Assembly: GCF_000195575.1 (NCBI RefSeq) | Contig: NC_015391.1 | Location: 1,418,501 to 1,482,500, forward strand | DNA: 64,000 nt | Source: Carnobacterium sp. 17-4 | Lineage (GTDB): Bacteria; Bacillota; Bacilli; Lactobacillales; Carnobacteriaceae | Reading direction: 5' to 3' | Part shown: positions 54,995 to 63,298 of the stretch, piece by piece | Position numbering within the stretch: the first letter of the stretch is position 1 | Layout: each line of letters starts with the position of its first letter | Notes under the pieces: model-generated | What the model was told of the DNA's origin: nothing | What the model saw: the letters and a program-made list of their open reading frames with translations, nothing else | The model's database searches: none | Position numbers and translations under genes: made by a program

Positions 54995-56203
54995 TTAGTC
55001 GACCAATAGTGGACTCACTTGAACTTTTTTCCAAAGAAGTTGGACTTGACTTTCAGGAACAAGAATTTTTTTCATTTCGTCGATGACCCTAAATTGATCT
55101 TCTTCAGTCATATTTGAACCTGAAGGAATGCATATTCCCATCTTGAAGAGCAACTCTGATACAGCTGTTGTTCTTTCATTATGTTTATAAAATTTAGTGT
55201 GTTTAAATAGCGGTTGCATATGAAGTGGTTTCCATAATAGACGCGTCTCAATGTTTGCTTGATTCATTTTATCCATGAATTCAAAAGGAGTAATTTTTGT
55301 CATAAACGGATCAATAACAAGCGTGGTCAACCAACGATTGGATTTTGACTGTTCGATTTCAGGCATAAAATGAATTTCCTCAATTGAATTTAATTCTTGG
55401 TAGTAATTCTGAAATATCTCTCTTCTTTTATCGACTCGCTGATCCAATACTTCTAGTTGAGCTCTTCCAATTCCTGCAAGAACATTGCTCATCCGATAAT
55501 TGTATCCAACAAGTGAATGTTGGTAATATGGTGCGGCATCTTTTGCTTGAGTAGCTAAGAAAAAAGCTTTATCCAACAATTCATCATCATCACTCACTAA
55601 TGCTCCGCCACCAGAAGTTGTGATGATTTTATTTCCATTAAAGGAATAGATACCAATTTTCCCAAATGTTCCGCTTTTTTTATTCTTGTATTCTGCTCCT
55701 AAAGATTCTGCAGCATCTTCAATAATTGGAACACCGAATAGATTTGAGATGGCTAATAATGCATCCATATCTGCACTTTGTCCGTAAAGATTCACCACAA
55801 TAATCGCTTTTGGTAGTCGGGTTTCTAGACTGGCATCAAATAAAGCTCGTTCTAAGGCTTGTGGTGACATATTCCAACTGCTTGGTTCAGAGTCAATAAA
55901 TGTTAATTCGGCTCCCAAATACAGTGCTGGATTAGCGCTCGCAATGAATGTAAAGCTCGAACAAAATACACTATCTCCTTTTTCTACCCCTAGACATGCT
56001 AGAGCTAAATGGATAGCAGCCGTACCTGAACTTGTTAATGAAGCACCTTTATTGTTTGTGTATTGAGCTAACTCTTTTTCAAAATTAGTGACATTCGAAC
56101 CTAAGGGAGCAATCCAATTTGAATCAAACGCCTCTTGAATGTATTTTTGTTCATTTCCTGACATATGTGGTGAAGACAATAAAATTCGCTCACTGTTTGC
56201 CAT
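54995..56203 (-). CDS. DegT/DnrJ/EryC1 sugar aminotransferase, EpsN/PglE-like
   Basis: This 402-residue PLP-dependent aminotransferase acts on nucleotide-linked 4-keto sugars. Features are SSGTAAIHLAL, the aspartate in IEDAAESLGAEY and the PLP lysine in SFNGNKIITTSGGGA. In this cluster its likely substrate is the 4-keto product of the CapD-like dehydratase, giving a 4-amino-6-deoxy sugar. It resembles EpsN of Bacillus. The matching hexapeptide acetyltransferase (EpsM/PglD) is not in the window. Confidence 0.92.
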   Translation of the reverse strand: MANSERILLSSPHMSGNEQKYIQEAFDSNWIAPLGSNVTNFEKELAQYTNNKGASLTSSGTAAIHLALACLGVEKGDSVFCSSFTFIASANPALYLGAELTFIDSEPSSWNMSPQALERALFDASLETRLPKAIIVVNLYGQSADMDALLAISNLFGVPIIEDAAESLGAEYKNKKSGTFGKIGIYSFNGNKIITTSGGGALVSDDDELLDKAFFLATQAKDAAPYYQHSLVGYNYRMSNVLAGIGRAQLEVLDQRVDKRREIFQNYYQELNSIEEIHFMPEIEQSKSNRWLTTLVIDPFMTKITPFEFMDKMNQANIETRLLWKPLHMQPLFKHTKFYKHNERTTAVSELLFKMGICIPSGSNMTEEDQFRVIDEMKKILVPESQVQLLWKKVQVSPLLVD

Positions 56204-56274
56204 AGACTTCCCTTCTTTCTCTATCGCTTATTCCCATCAGATTTCGTTTGAATCAGCGATGACTAGTTTTTAAC

Positions 56275-56997
56275 TTACTGCATTTCAGATTTGCTGTTTT
56301 GTACTATTGGAACGGAGTCAAAAGAACCTACCTTAGTAAATAGCGATGTGACATTGTTCTTACCTTTCTCATATTCCCATTGTCTTTTGCGATATTCATC
56401 AAATGCAACGATGTAATCGCCTTCTTTTTCAACGATGTCCGCTTTCATTAAAACTTTTTGGATTGTCATAAATATTATTTTTATATCGAAGGAAAATGAA
56501 CATTTTTCAACATATTCCACATCTAATGCAAATCGATCTTCCCAGCTTAAGTGATTACGTCCATTTACTTGAGCCCACCCGCTAATACCGGGCTTCACAT
56601 TGTGCCGACGCAATTCTTTCTTGTTGTAACAAGGCAAGTACTCGACTAATAACGGTCTAGGACCAATGAAACTCATTTCTCCTTTTAAAATATTGATCAT
56701 TTGTGGTAGTTCATCTAAACTTAATTTACGAATAACTTGACCAACCTTTAACATACGATCATCGTAAGACATTTCTTTCTCATTAATTATCGTTGGATTT
56801 CTCATGCTTCGTAATTTATACATATTGAATAGTTTATTGTCTTTTCCTACACGTTCTTGAATAAAAAAGATAGGACCAGTAGGATCTTCAATTTTTATCA
56901 AAATTCCTACAATTAAAATGACTGGTAAAACTATTAGAAATAACATAGCGGCAAAAATCCATTCAATCATTGATTTAATAGGATAATAAATCGTCAT
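56275..56997 (-). CDS. Initiating phosphoglycosyl transferase, EpsL/PglC family
   Basis: This 240-residue monotopic membrane enzyme transfers a sugar 1-phosphate from a nucleotide sugar to undecaprenyl phosphate, starting repeat-unit synthesis. It has one N-terminal re-entrant membrane helix (about 10-33), then FNMYKLRSMR, the catalytic Asp-Glu in LSLDELPQ, GPRPLL and KPGISGWAQVNGRN. Unlike WbaP types it has no long membrane-bound N-domain. It seems to head the polysaccharide operon after a 198-base gap, although no clear promoter was found. Confidence 0.9.
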   Translation of the reverse strand: MTIYYPIKSMIEWIFAAMLFLIVLPVILIVGILIKIEDPTGPIFFIQERVGKDNKLFNMYKLRSMRNPTIINEKEMSYDDRMLKVGQVIRKLSLDELPQMINILKGEMSFIGPRPLLVEYLPCYNKKELRRHNVKPGISGWAQVNGRNHLSWEDRFALDVEYVEKCSFSFDIKIIFMTIQKVLMKADIVEKEGDYIVAFDEYRKRQWEYEKGKNNVTSLFTKVGSFDSVPIVQNSKSEMQ

Positions 56998-57195
56998 AAT
57001 GTTCTCTCCTTTATCTTTTTACATATCTGTTAACTGGATATCAGTAAGAGAGGCTTCAAAATTGGATATCTAGAGAGGGTTTATTAAATAGGGGTATAAC
57101 TAATGTGAGGAATTCAGAGGTTTAGGTTTAATCAAGGGGAAAATAAGAGGAATTAAGTCAAAAATTAGTAACTTACGATTAAATAGAGTGTTTTT

Positions 57196-58002
57196 TCATG
57201 AGGTTGAAGCAATTGAAGAGGAATTTTGAGGGATATTAATTATCGTGGCAGTTTTAAATCGCTTAAATGCAGACAATTGATATCCGCAATATTGGTAGTG
57301 CTGATGATAGTACATACGACTAGCTTTAGTTTCTTTATCTACAACTAATAGCACTTTTTTATCTTTTGCTAACGCCATAATAAATATTTGTATTTGTGTT
57401 CCAATCCCTTTATTTTGAAAATTTGGTTCTACTTCAAAGTGATCAATTTCAATGTATTCTGAAGATAAAATAATATTGGCTGTTCCTACAACTTTTCCAT
57501 CTAAATAAGCATTGATTTGCTGGATTTTTGGGGAAATAAAACGATCCACATAAAAATCCTGCTTTTTGTGAGCGTATAACACTCCATTCTTTAAATTTAG
57601 TTGATACATAAAATCTAAATACTCTTTTAATCGTTCATTATCTCCTACTATTTCCACACTAATTTCTTCATTTTGATGAGAAAAATAAAAATTCTTTGGA
57701 TCAATAACGAGCAATTCTTCAGCAGCAATCGTATAATTTTCTTTTGTGAGATATTCTTCTATCTCCTTAGAAAAAGGTTCATTCTCTGCTGCATAAAAAT
57801 GAATGAAATCTTGTTGCATCTTTTTTTGGAAATCCATCAGTTTTTTTTCAGCTAAACAAAATTCTTCTAATGAAGGATTTCGTTTAAATTTTAATATATT
57901 ACAAGAATATAAAAAGGGTAGTTTTTCATTTTGATAATGGTGATAAAAATCTGTTTCTTCTATCCATGTATACTCGTGATATGTTTCGCTGAACGATACC
58001 AT
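57196..58002 (-). CDS. GNAT acetyltransferase with N-terminal DUF5613-like domain
   Basis: This cytosolic protein of 268 residues has a C-terminal GNAT domain (about 120-255) carrying the acetyl-CoA loop NFQNKGIGTQIQ. The N-terminal half resembles a degenerate GNAT-like (DUF5613) domain. The start is the ATG at 58002, eight bases after AAAGGAG. It lies just upstream of the polysaccharide cluster and downstream of another acyltransferase gene. It could acetylate an amino sugar, supplying the missing PglD step, but no sequence feature shows this; amino acid or small-molecule substrates are equally possible. Confidence 0.75.
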   Translation of the reverse strand: MVSFSETYHEYTWIEETDFYHHYQNEKLPFLYSCNILKFKRNPSLEEFCLAEKKLMDFQKKMQQDFIHFYAAENEPFSKEIEEYLTKENYTIAAEELLVIDPKNFYFSHQNEEISVEIVGDNERLKEYLDFMYQLNLKNGVLYAHKKQDFYVDRFISPKIQQINAYLDGKVVGTANIILSSEYIEIDHFEVEPNFQNKGIGTQIQIFIMALAKDKKVLLVVDKETKASRMYYHQHYQYCGYQLSAFKRFKTATIINIPQNSSSIASTS

Positions 58003-58052
58003 TCTCATCACTCCTTTGAAGTAAACTCCTAGAATGTTACAAATATTCGTTT

Positions 58053-59021
58053 TTAAGTTCGGTACTTTGGAAAAAAAGAAGTTTCCTTATCAAAATCACC
58101 AAATGTTTTACGCATTTGAACTAATTTTTCATAAATAATTGGATCATGTATTTTTTTACCCACATAAAATGGGTGGTCTCCACTTCTAGCATAACCTTTT
58201 TTATGCAGGTATATTCCGTCTTCCCCTTTATGACCTCCACCTAAAATATATTTCTTTAACCCTTTCTCTTTTAGCCACTGTATAGTTGTTAACTCTACTA
58301 AAGCTTCTGCATGGTAACAGTAATATTCCTCAAGTGTTCCAGCTAAAAAACCAAAGGATCTTTCTTTACCCATTAATACCAATGCTGTCGAAATGACTTT
58401 ATCCTCCATTACGGCATGGAGATAAACAAATTGACCTTTCATCGTTTCGTGGATTTGTTCAAAAAATGACTTATCAAAGTAATAATAATCTTCTGCACCA
58501 TTTCGTTTCATTGTTGAATAATAGACAGTTAGAAAATCATCAATATATTCTCCAGTTTCATCCATAACAATTTTTATTCCGCTTTTTTTAGCTGATTCTG
58601 CACTTCGCAAAATATTTTTACGAATATCTTTATTTATTGGTAACTTTAAATCCCTAACGATGTTGTTACCCACCAATGATACGTCTCCGTAAAAAGATTT
58701 CCGTACTTGTGTGTTTTCGAATAGATCAAAGCGTATAAATTCTGTTATAATACTATTTTTTTGACAATAATTTGAAAAGGCTTCAAAATAGCCTTCTAAT
58801 AATTTTTTTTCATCTGTAGTTTCTTGAATAACTGGTCCGCCATAACCATATGGGGTTACAATATCAAAAAATTCTTTATTTTCTAAGTTAAATGGAATGC
58901 CCCTTTTAATAAACATATTTTTTATTTTCCCATACTCGCTTTCAAAATTGAAAACTTTTAACTCTCCTTCTTCAATCGACTCATATAACTTTCCATAAGG
59001 TTCTGTAAAATTAATTTCCAT
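58053..59021 (-). CDS. GNAT/FemAB-like acyltransferase (BioF2-like domain)
   Basis: This protein of 322 residues contains a BioF2/FemAB-type acyltransferase fold. The N-half has PYGYGGPV, typical of this group; the C-half has DKVISTALVLM, FGFLAGTLEEYYCYHA and LGGGHKGEDGIYLHKKGY. Such enzymes often use aminoacyl-tRNA or acyl-CoA and modify peptidoglycan or surface glycans. It is about 40 bases upstream of the GNAT gene, forming a pair ahead of the polysaccharide operon. A surface-modification role is inferred from family and place. Confidence 0.75.
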   Translation of the reverse strand: MEINFTEPYGKLYESIEEGELKVFNFESEYGKIKNMFIKRGIPFNLENKEFFDIVTPYGYGGPVIQETTDEKKLLEGYFEAFSNYCQKNSIITEFIRFDLFENTQVRKSFYGDVSLVGNNIVRDLKLPINKDIRKNILRSAESAKKSGIKIVMDETGEYIDDFLTVYYSTMKRNGAEDYYYFDKSFFEQIHETMKGQFVYLHAVMEDKVISTALVLMGKERSFGFLAGTLEEYYCYHAEALVELTTIQWLKEKGLKKYILGGGHKGEDGIYLHKKGYARSGDHPFYVGKKIHDPIIYEKLVQMRKTFGDFDKETSFFPKYRT

Positions 59022-59524
59022 TTAGCATTTCTCCTTCACGTTTTTAATAAAATATTTATAAAAAGGCAACCTAAATAAACCTACGTTACACTATTTTTTT
59101 CTAACATAGCTTCTGGATTACGGTAAAAAAAGTAAATGAGGTAGTTCAAAATAATGGGATATCCATTGTGGCATGTGGGGTAAAAAAGAGTAAATTAAAT
59201 AAGAGTTTGTGGATGTACTTCTTGAAACGAATCTAAAAATATAAAGTGTATGAGCGGTCAGGATGACCTAGGATAAAACTGAGGGGTACTGCTTTAAAGA
59301 GGTTAAAAATAAGTATTCAATGATAGCAAAAGTTTTGGGGCATTTGCTATTGTTTTTGATAACCAGAGTATAACAAGTACACTTTAAAAGAGCTACCGTT
59401 TTATAATCAAAAATTAACTTTTGACCATAATTTGTGACAAGAATATGTACAGCTCTATTGAAAACACCTATCTATAGGCATTTAGAGCTGTACATATTTG
59501 GGATAAATATTAAAAAATAGTTGA
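59022..59524. other. 503-base intergenic region with a long palindrome
   Basis: No gene is supported. It contains the probable promoter of the BioF2-like gene near 59050 and a 15-bp perfect inverted repeat at 59443-59457 and 59483-59497, with a nested CCTAT/ATAGG stem in the loop. The repeat lies downstream of the DUF326 gene and has no T-run, so termination is not certain. Confidence 0.6.
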
Positions 59525-59848
59525 CTATGCGTAGTTTCTACAAAGTTCTGCACATTCCAAACAAACCTTTGCACATCTTTGACAGTGGTCATGTTCATGT
59601 TTTTCACATTCTTTTCCACAAGCTTGACAAATAGTGGCACATAAAGAAATAAGATCAGTTGATAAGGCACTTTCACGGGTTATTGCTGTTGAAGCAAATG
59701 CACAAATATCCGCGCACTCTCTATCTAATCGGATACATTCTGCCATCATTTGGACGTTATCTTCTTTTAGGCAAGCATCAAAACATTCATTACAAACACG
59801 TTGACACTCAAACATTTTTTCCGAAATTTTCACTAATTGTTCTTGCAT
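59525..59848 (-). CDS. Cys-rich four-helix-bundle copper-binding protein (DUF326)
   Basis: This small cytosolic protein of 107 residues contains 16 cysteines in helical CxxxC-type spacing (ECQRVCNECFDAC near the start, HCQRCAKVCLEC near the end), typical of DUF326 and the Csp copper-storage family. It should bind Cu(I) inside a four-helix bundle. A strong AGGAGGGG site precedes it. No copper ATPase or CopY regulator is nearby, and no signal peptide is present, matching the cytosolic Csp3-like type. It is transcribed alone. Confidence 0.88.
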   Translation of the reverse strand: MQEQLVKISEKMFECQRVCNECFDACLKEDNVQMMAECIRLDRECADICAFASTAITRESALSTDLISLCATICQACGKECEKHEHDHCQRCAKVCLECAELCRNYA

Positions 59849-60040
59849 ATTACCCCTCCTATTATTTTTTACACTTTTAGTATAAATCTTTTAGAAAGGG
59901 CTATCAAATGATACAATTTTTATTTTGTGTTTAAACCCATTAATAAATTAGGACTATCAAAAGATTTTAAAATTTATAAAAAATGAAGCTATTGTCACAA
60001 TAGTTACTATAGGAATTCTGCTGTCTTAAATTTCGAATAA

Positions 60041-60083
60041 AAAAACTTAACCCACTAAGAAGCTAGTTTAAGGTTAAGTTTTT
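60041..60083 (-). terminator. Terminator of the sorbitol PTS operon
   Basis: A 12-bp perfect stem (60041-60052 with 60072-60083) is followed on the minus strand by a T-run and lies a few bases past the aldolase stop. Confidence 0.88.
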
Positions 60084-60086
60084 CTT

Positions 60087-60746
60087 TTACTCTTTTAATT
60101 TATTTAATTCTTTACCATGACTGTTAAAAATCTTAATTGCATTTATGGCTAATTCTTTATTCATCATTTGGTCTACAATATCAGTCGGAATAGTGGCTGT
60201 ATGTGCTCCGGCTATCAACGCATCTACAACTTGATTTGCATTTTTAAAGCTCGCTGCCATAATTTTTGTTGGCAATTGTCGATTATCAATAAATTTGCGC
60301 ATTTGTGTGATTGATCGATAAGGATCCAAATTATTATTTGACATACGATTTACATAAGGAGCTAAGTAATCACAACCAACAACAGCTGATAGAATACCCT
60401 GATCCGATGAATAAATAGCTGTTCCTAAAATAAGTTGTTCTGAATAGTTTTGTTTAGTGATTTTAACGAATTCTAGCCCAATTGTATCCATTGGAACTTT
60501 GATAACAATTTCCTTATCTGTTTGTATATTCTGGATTATAGTATAATCTTTCTTTAATTCTTCTACTGTTTCACCTATCACTTGCACAAATAACAGTTCA
60601 ACATCACTTGCTAAAAGAGTATTGAGATGACTAAAGCGTTCTTTATTTTCTTTTAACAATAGTGTTGGATTTGTGGTAACACCTTTAAATATGCCTAAAG
60701 GTAACTTTTCATTGATTTCATCAATACTTGCAGTATCAAGAAACAT
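60087..60746 (-). CDS. fsa: Transaldolase-like fructose-6-phosphate aldolase
   Basis: This 219-residue class I aldolase of the small transaldolase (FSA/TalC) group contains the Schiff-base lysine at residue 83 (VIKVPM), Asp4 in FLDTAS and the TTNPTLL loop. It could cleave fructose 6-phosphate, the product of sorbitol 6-phosphate oxidation, to dihydroxyacetone and glyceraldehyde 3-phosphate, or act as a transaldolase. It is the last gene of the sorbitol PTS operon, in front of a strong terminator. The actual reaction is not settled by sequence. Confidence 0.85.
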   Translation of the reverse strand: MFLDTASIDEINEKLPLGIFKGVTTNPTLLLKENKERFSHLNTLLASDVELLFVQVIGETVEELKKDYTIIQNIQTDKEIVIKVPMDTIGLEFVKITKQNYSEQLILGTAIYSSDQGILSAVVGCDYLAPYVNRMSNNNLDPYRSITQMRKFIDNRQLPTKIMAASFKNANQVVDALIAGAHTATIPTDIVDQMMNKELAINAIKIFNSHGKELNKLKE

Positions 60747-60766
60747 GCACTGAGGCCTCCTCTAAA

Positions 60767-61132
60767 TTAGCTCTTTTTAGTGATTTTCACAACAGAACCT
60801 TCCTCTAAATTGACAATTCCTTTCCTTTCAACATAAAGCGTTCCTGCTATTTCAGCTTCTGTCTCTCCATTAAAGTTCAAGGTAATATGACCTAAATTTG
60901 TAAGGTTTATTTTAACAACATTACCAACCGCTGTAATAGAATATTCAGTGTCATCAAGTGACAAAATATCGCCTACTTCAATTTCCCCATTAATAGGATT
61001 GATATCAATAATGTAACAAAAATCTGCTAAGTCTGCTGGTGCATTATTCCCAAATAACACCACCATATTTTCTTCCTTAAATGCTGCAGCGTTTTCGCCA
61101 TATCTGTTTACTTTTGTTTCAAAAATAGTCAT
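60767..61132 (-). CDS. Glucitol/sorbitol PTS component IIA-like protein
   Basis: This 121-residue protein of the PTSIIA_gutA family has NAPADLADFCY, ITAVGNV and LGHITLNF. Its expected role is to take phosphate from HPr and pass it to the IIB domain. Aligned by eye to E. coli SrlB, the position of the annotated phosphohistidine (His43) is Ile42 here, and the only histidine in the whole protein is His82 in the conserved GHIT motif. Either His82 serves or the protein is not a phosphocarrier. It lies 93 bases after the IIBC gene, separated by a hairpin. Confidence 0.82.
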   Translation of the reverse strand: MTIFETKVNRYGENAAAFKEENMVVLFGNNAPADLADFCYIIDINPINGEIEVGDILSLDDTEYSITAVGNVVKINLTNLGHITLNFNGETEAEIAGTLYVERKGIVNLEEGSVVKITKKS

Positions 61133-61172
61133 TACTTCACCTCATAAATAGATTTATTTTTTAAGTGTTTAA

Positions 61173-61206
61173 GAATCTGATATGAAAAAAATCTCCAATC
61201 AGATTC
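61173..61206 (-). terminator. Hairpin between the IIBC and IIA-like genes
   Basis: A nine-base-pair perfect stem (61173-61181 with 61198-61206) lies in the intergenic gap, without a clean T-run. It probably tunes expression of the two downstream genes. Confidence 0.45.
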
Positions 61207-61225
61207 ATTCATGCATTTTTTATAT

Positions 61226-62230
61226 TTAACTGTATAATCCAAAACTTGCTAACCATGCCACAATAACACGCGGAACACCATTTAAGAAACGTGAATATAA
61301 GACTGAAGGAACTCCTACTTCAACTGTTTCTTGCTCTGCTTCTTCAAGTCCTAAACCAACTGGAATAAAATCAGCTGCATTTTGAGTATTAATAGCAAAT
61401 AGAGCAGGAAGTGCTAATGATGGTGGAATATTTCCTTTTCCAATTTCTACACCAATCAACGTTCCAATAACCTGAGAAATAACTGCTCCAGGTCCTAATA
61501 AAGGAGATAAGAATGGTAAGGAACAAATAAAACCAATGATGATCAAGCCCCAGATATTTCCTGCTAAAGGAGCCATAATGTTTGCAAATAATGTCCCAAT
61601 TCCACTTCCTTGAATAATCCCAATCAGTAATGCAACAAATGCCATAAATGGTAAAATGGTATTGATAACAGTTTGGATTGATTCACGTGCTGCTTGATTG
61701 ATCACGGAAATCGCTTTACCTGCCCCCATTCCAATTTTAGCAATAAAACTTCCGCCTTCAGCTTTTTGCTGCGTGATTTTTTTATTGGTATCGTATTTTG
61801 GTTCTGGTTTTGCTGAACTGTCAGATTTTACAGCTGAAGAAGCAATTTGACTTTCATCTGCTAGCGATATTTGATTTACACCTACTTTAGATACATAGAT
61901 TTCTTCATGGATGTATTTTGCTAATGGACCTGCTTTTCCTGTTGCAAGAATATTGATTGTTGGAATTCCTTTTTGAGGATAAATGCCACATCTTAATGTT
62001 CCACCACAGTCAATAATAGCTACAGCAATTTCATTATCAGGAATGGACGTTTTGAATCCATTAACAGATTCCATTCCAGTTAATTCTTCAATTTTATCGA
62101 CAATTGCTGGTCTTTCTCCTCCACCGACAACATATAAAATTTTATGTTTTTCTTCAGTCGGTGTAATGATTAATGGGCCACCATAACCGCCAGACCCTTT
62201 TTTCACGATAACACTTTTATATTCTGCCAT
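61226..62230 (-). CDS. gutE: Glucitol/sorbitol PTS component IIBC
   Basis: This 334-residue protein has an N-terminal IIB domain with the phosphocysteine Cys75 ([11 protein letters not shown]), matching E. coli SrlE at the same number. A charged linker (about 135-165) and the C-terminal IIC part of about five membrane helices follow. It works with the second IIC protein encoded upstream to import sorbitol as the 6-phosphate. The start [14 protein letters not shown] is typical. The operon order is IIC, IIBC, IIA, as in other Firmicutes. Confidence 0.93.
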   Translation of the reverse strand: MAEYKSVIVKKGSGGYGGPLIITPTEEKHKILYVVGGGERPAIVDKIEELTGMESVNGFKTSIPDNEIAVAIIDCGGTLRCGIYPQKGIPTINILATGKAGPLAKYIHEEIYVSKVGVNQISLADESQIASSAVKSDSSAKPEPKYDTNKKITQQKAEGGSFIAKIGMGAGKAISVINQAARESIQTVINTILPFMAFVALLIGIIQGSGIGTLFANIMAPLAGNIWGLIIIGFICSLPFLSPLLGPGAVISQVIGTLIGVEIGKGNIPPSLALPALFAINTQNAADFIPVGLGLEEAEQETVEVGVPSVLYSRFLNGVPRVIVAWLASFGLYS

Positions 62231-62253
62231 GTTTTTTCTCTCCTTTAGCTTTC

Positions 62254-62808
62254 TTAAATTGCTTCAATTTTCAATTCTTTGCTTAACGTAATGCCTTGTT
62301 GTTTACATACAAATGCTGTTGTGTAGTCTGTTACCCAGCCGCCAATAAAGTTCATTACTAAACCGACTAAAAGGTAACGAATAGCTAGATCCATTTGGTT
62401 TAGTCCTAATGTTTCGATACCTTGTGCTACTCCAAGATAGACAAATAATTCACCTGGATTGATATGCGGGAAAACACCATTACTAGTATGATTAAACTGA
62501 GCTAACGCAGCAAAATAACTAGGCTTATAATATTCAGGTAAGAATCTGCCTAACGTGAATGAGCTTGGATTACCCAACATGAATGCGGCTACAAAAGGTA
62601 AGATCATATAACGAGTTAAAGGGTTTTTTGTTGAAGCACGTGCTAATTTTGTTACTCTTTCTTCTCCTAATGCACTTACTAATGTATTCATAAAAACCAA
62701 CAGCATTAAAACTAAAGGGATAATACCGCTTACCCAACTTATAAATACGGCTGCTCCCTCTTCAAATAATCCAATGAAACCTTCAGCCAACATTACAATG
62801 ATATCCAT
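62254..62808 (-). CDS. gutA: Glucitol/sorbitol PTS component IIC
   Basis: This 184-residue membrane protein of the SrlA/GutA type has about four helices and the conserved [12 protein letters not shown] and [20 protein letters not shown] segments. It forms half of the sorbitol channel with the C-domain of the IIBC protein. It lies 24 bases upstream of the IIBC gene on the same strand and just after gutM. Gene symbols vary: IIC is srlA or gutA in enterobacteria and gutC in some lactic acid bacteria. Confidence 0.92.
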   Translation of the reverse strand: MDIIVMLAEGFIGLFEEGAAVFISWVSGIIPLVLMLLVFMNTLVSALGEERVTKLARASTKNPLTRYMILPFVAAFMLGNPSSFTLGRFLPEYYKPSYFAALAQFNHTSNGVFPHINPGELFVYLGVAQGIETLGLNQMDLAIRYLLVGLVMNFIGGWVTDYTTAFVCKQQGITLSKELKIEAI

Positions 62809-62828
62809 TTTTTTCCACTCCTCTTATT

Positions 62829-63296
62829 TTATTTTTTTGAAAAACTTAATGTTAACCCTTTCATTTTATGTGCTGCATGTGCTAATGGGGCTTTCTTTTC
62901 TGGAATTGGTTCTCCATTTACAACATGGTTATATGTTTCAACTGCATTTATAATGGCTTGTTTTGTCAGATTTATTTCTTTTTGCATAACTTTTGATTGA
63001 AGTGTTAAAGTATCTAGTTTAATACCATCATATCCTTCTAATTCTTTAAATCTCGCTATTACTGAAGTACCTTGAAGTTTGCGACCGTATTTAATTATTC
63101 CTTCTTTATCAAGTGCAAACATAATTATTGTACCGGATCTAAACTTTCCTGGACGTCTCCCTATAGCAACCCTGCCTAGTTTTCTCATCCTAGAGTATTC
63201 TAAACCAAAATTTTTAATTTGTATAAACCCTAAAAATGATTGTAATAAAAATGCTCCTATACCCAAAACAATTAATAAAATCATCGAACTACTCAT
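62829..63296 (-). CDS. gutM: Sorbitol operon protein GutM
   Basis: The protein of 155 residues starts at the ATG at 63296, eight bases after AAGGGA; the ATG at 63305 touches that site. It has one N-terminal membrane helix (about 5-25), then a cytosolic domain with RVAIGRRPGKFRSGTIIMFALD, the GutM signature. In E. coli and Lactobacillus GutM activates sorbitol genes, probably by controlling the regulator at the membrane. Its ribosome site lies within the end of gutR, so the two are coupled. Confidence 0.9.
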   Translation of the reverse strand: MSSSMILLIVLGIGAFLLQSFLGFIQIKNFGLEYSRMRKLGRVAIGRRPGKFRSGTIIMFALDKEGIIKYGRKLQGTSVIARFKELEGYDGIKLDTLTLQSKVMQKEINLTKQAIINAVETYNHVVNGEPIPEKKAPLAHAAHKMKGLTLSFSKK

Positions 63297-63298
63297 AG

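Noticed and set aside
59482-59676. 64-codon frame over the end of the DUF326 gene
   Set aside because: Shadow frame of the Cys-rich gene.
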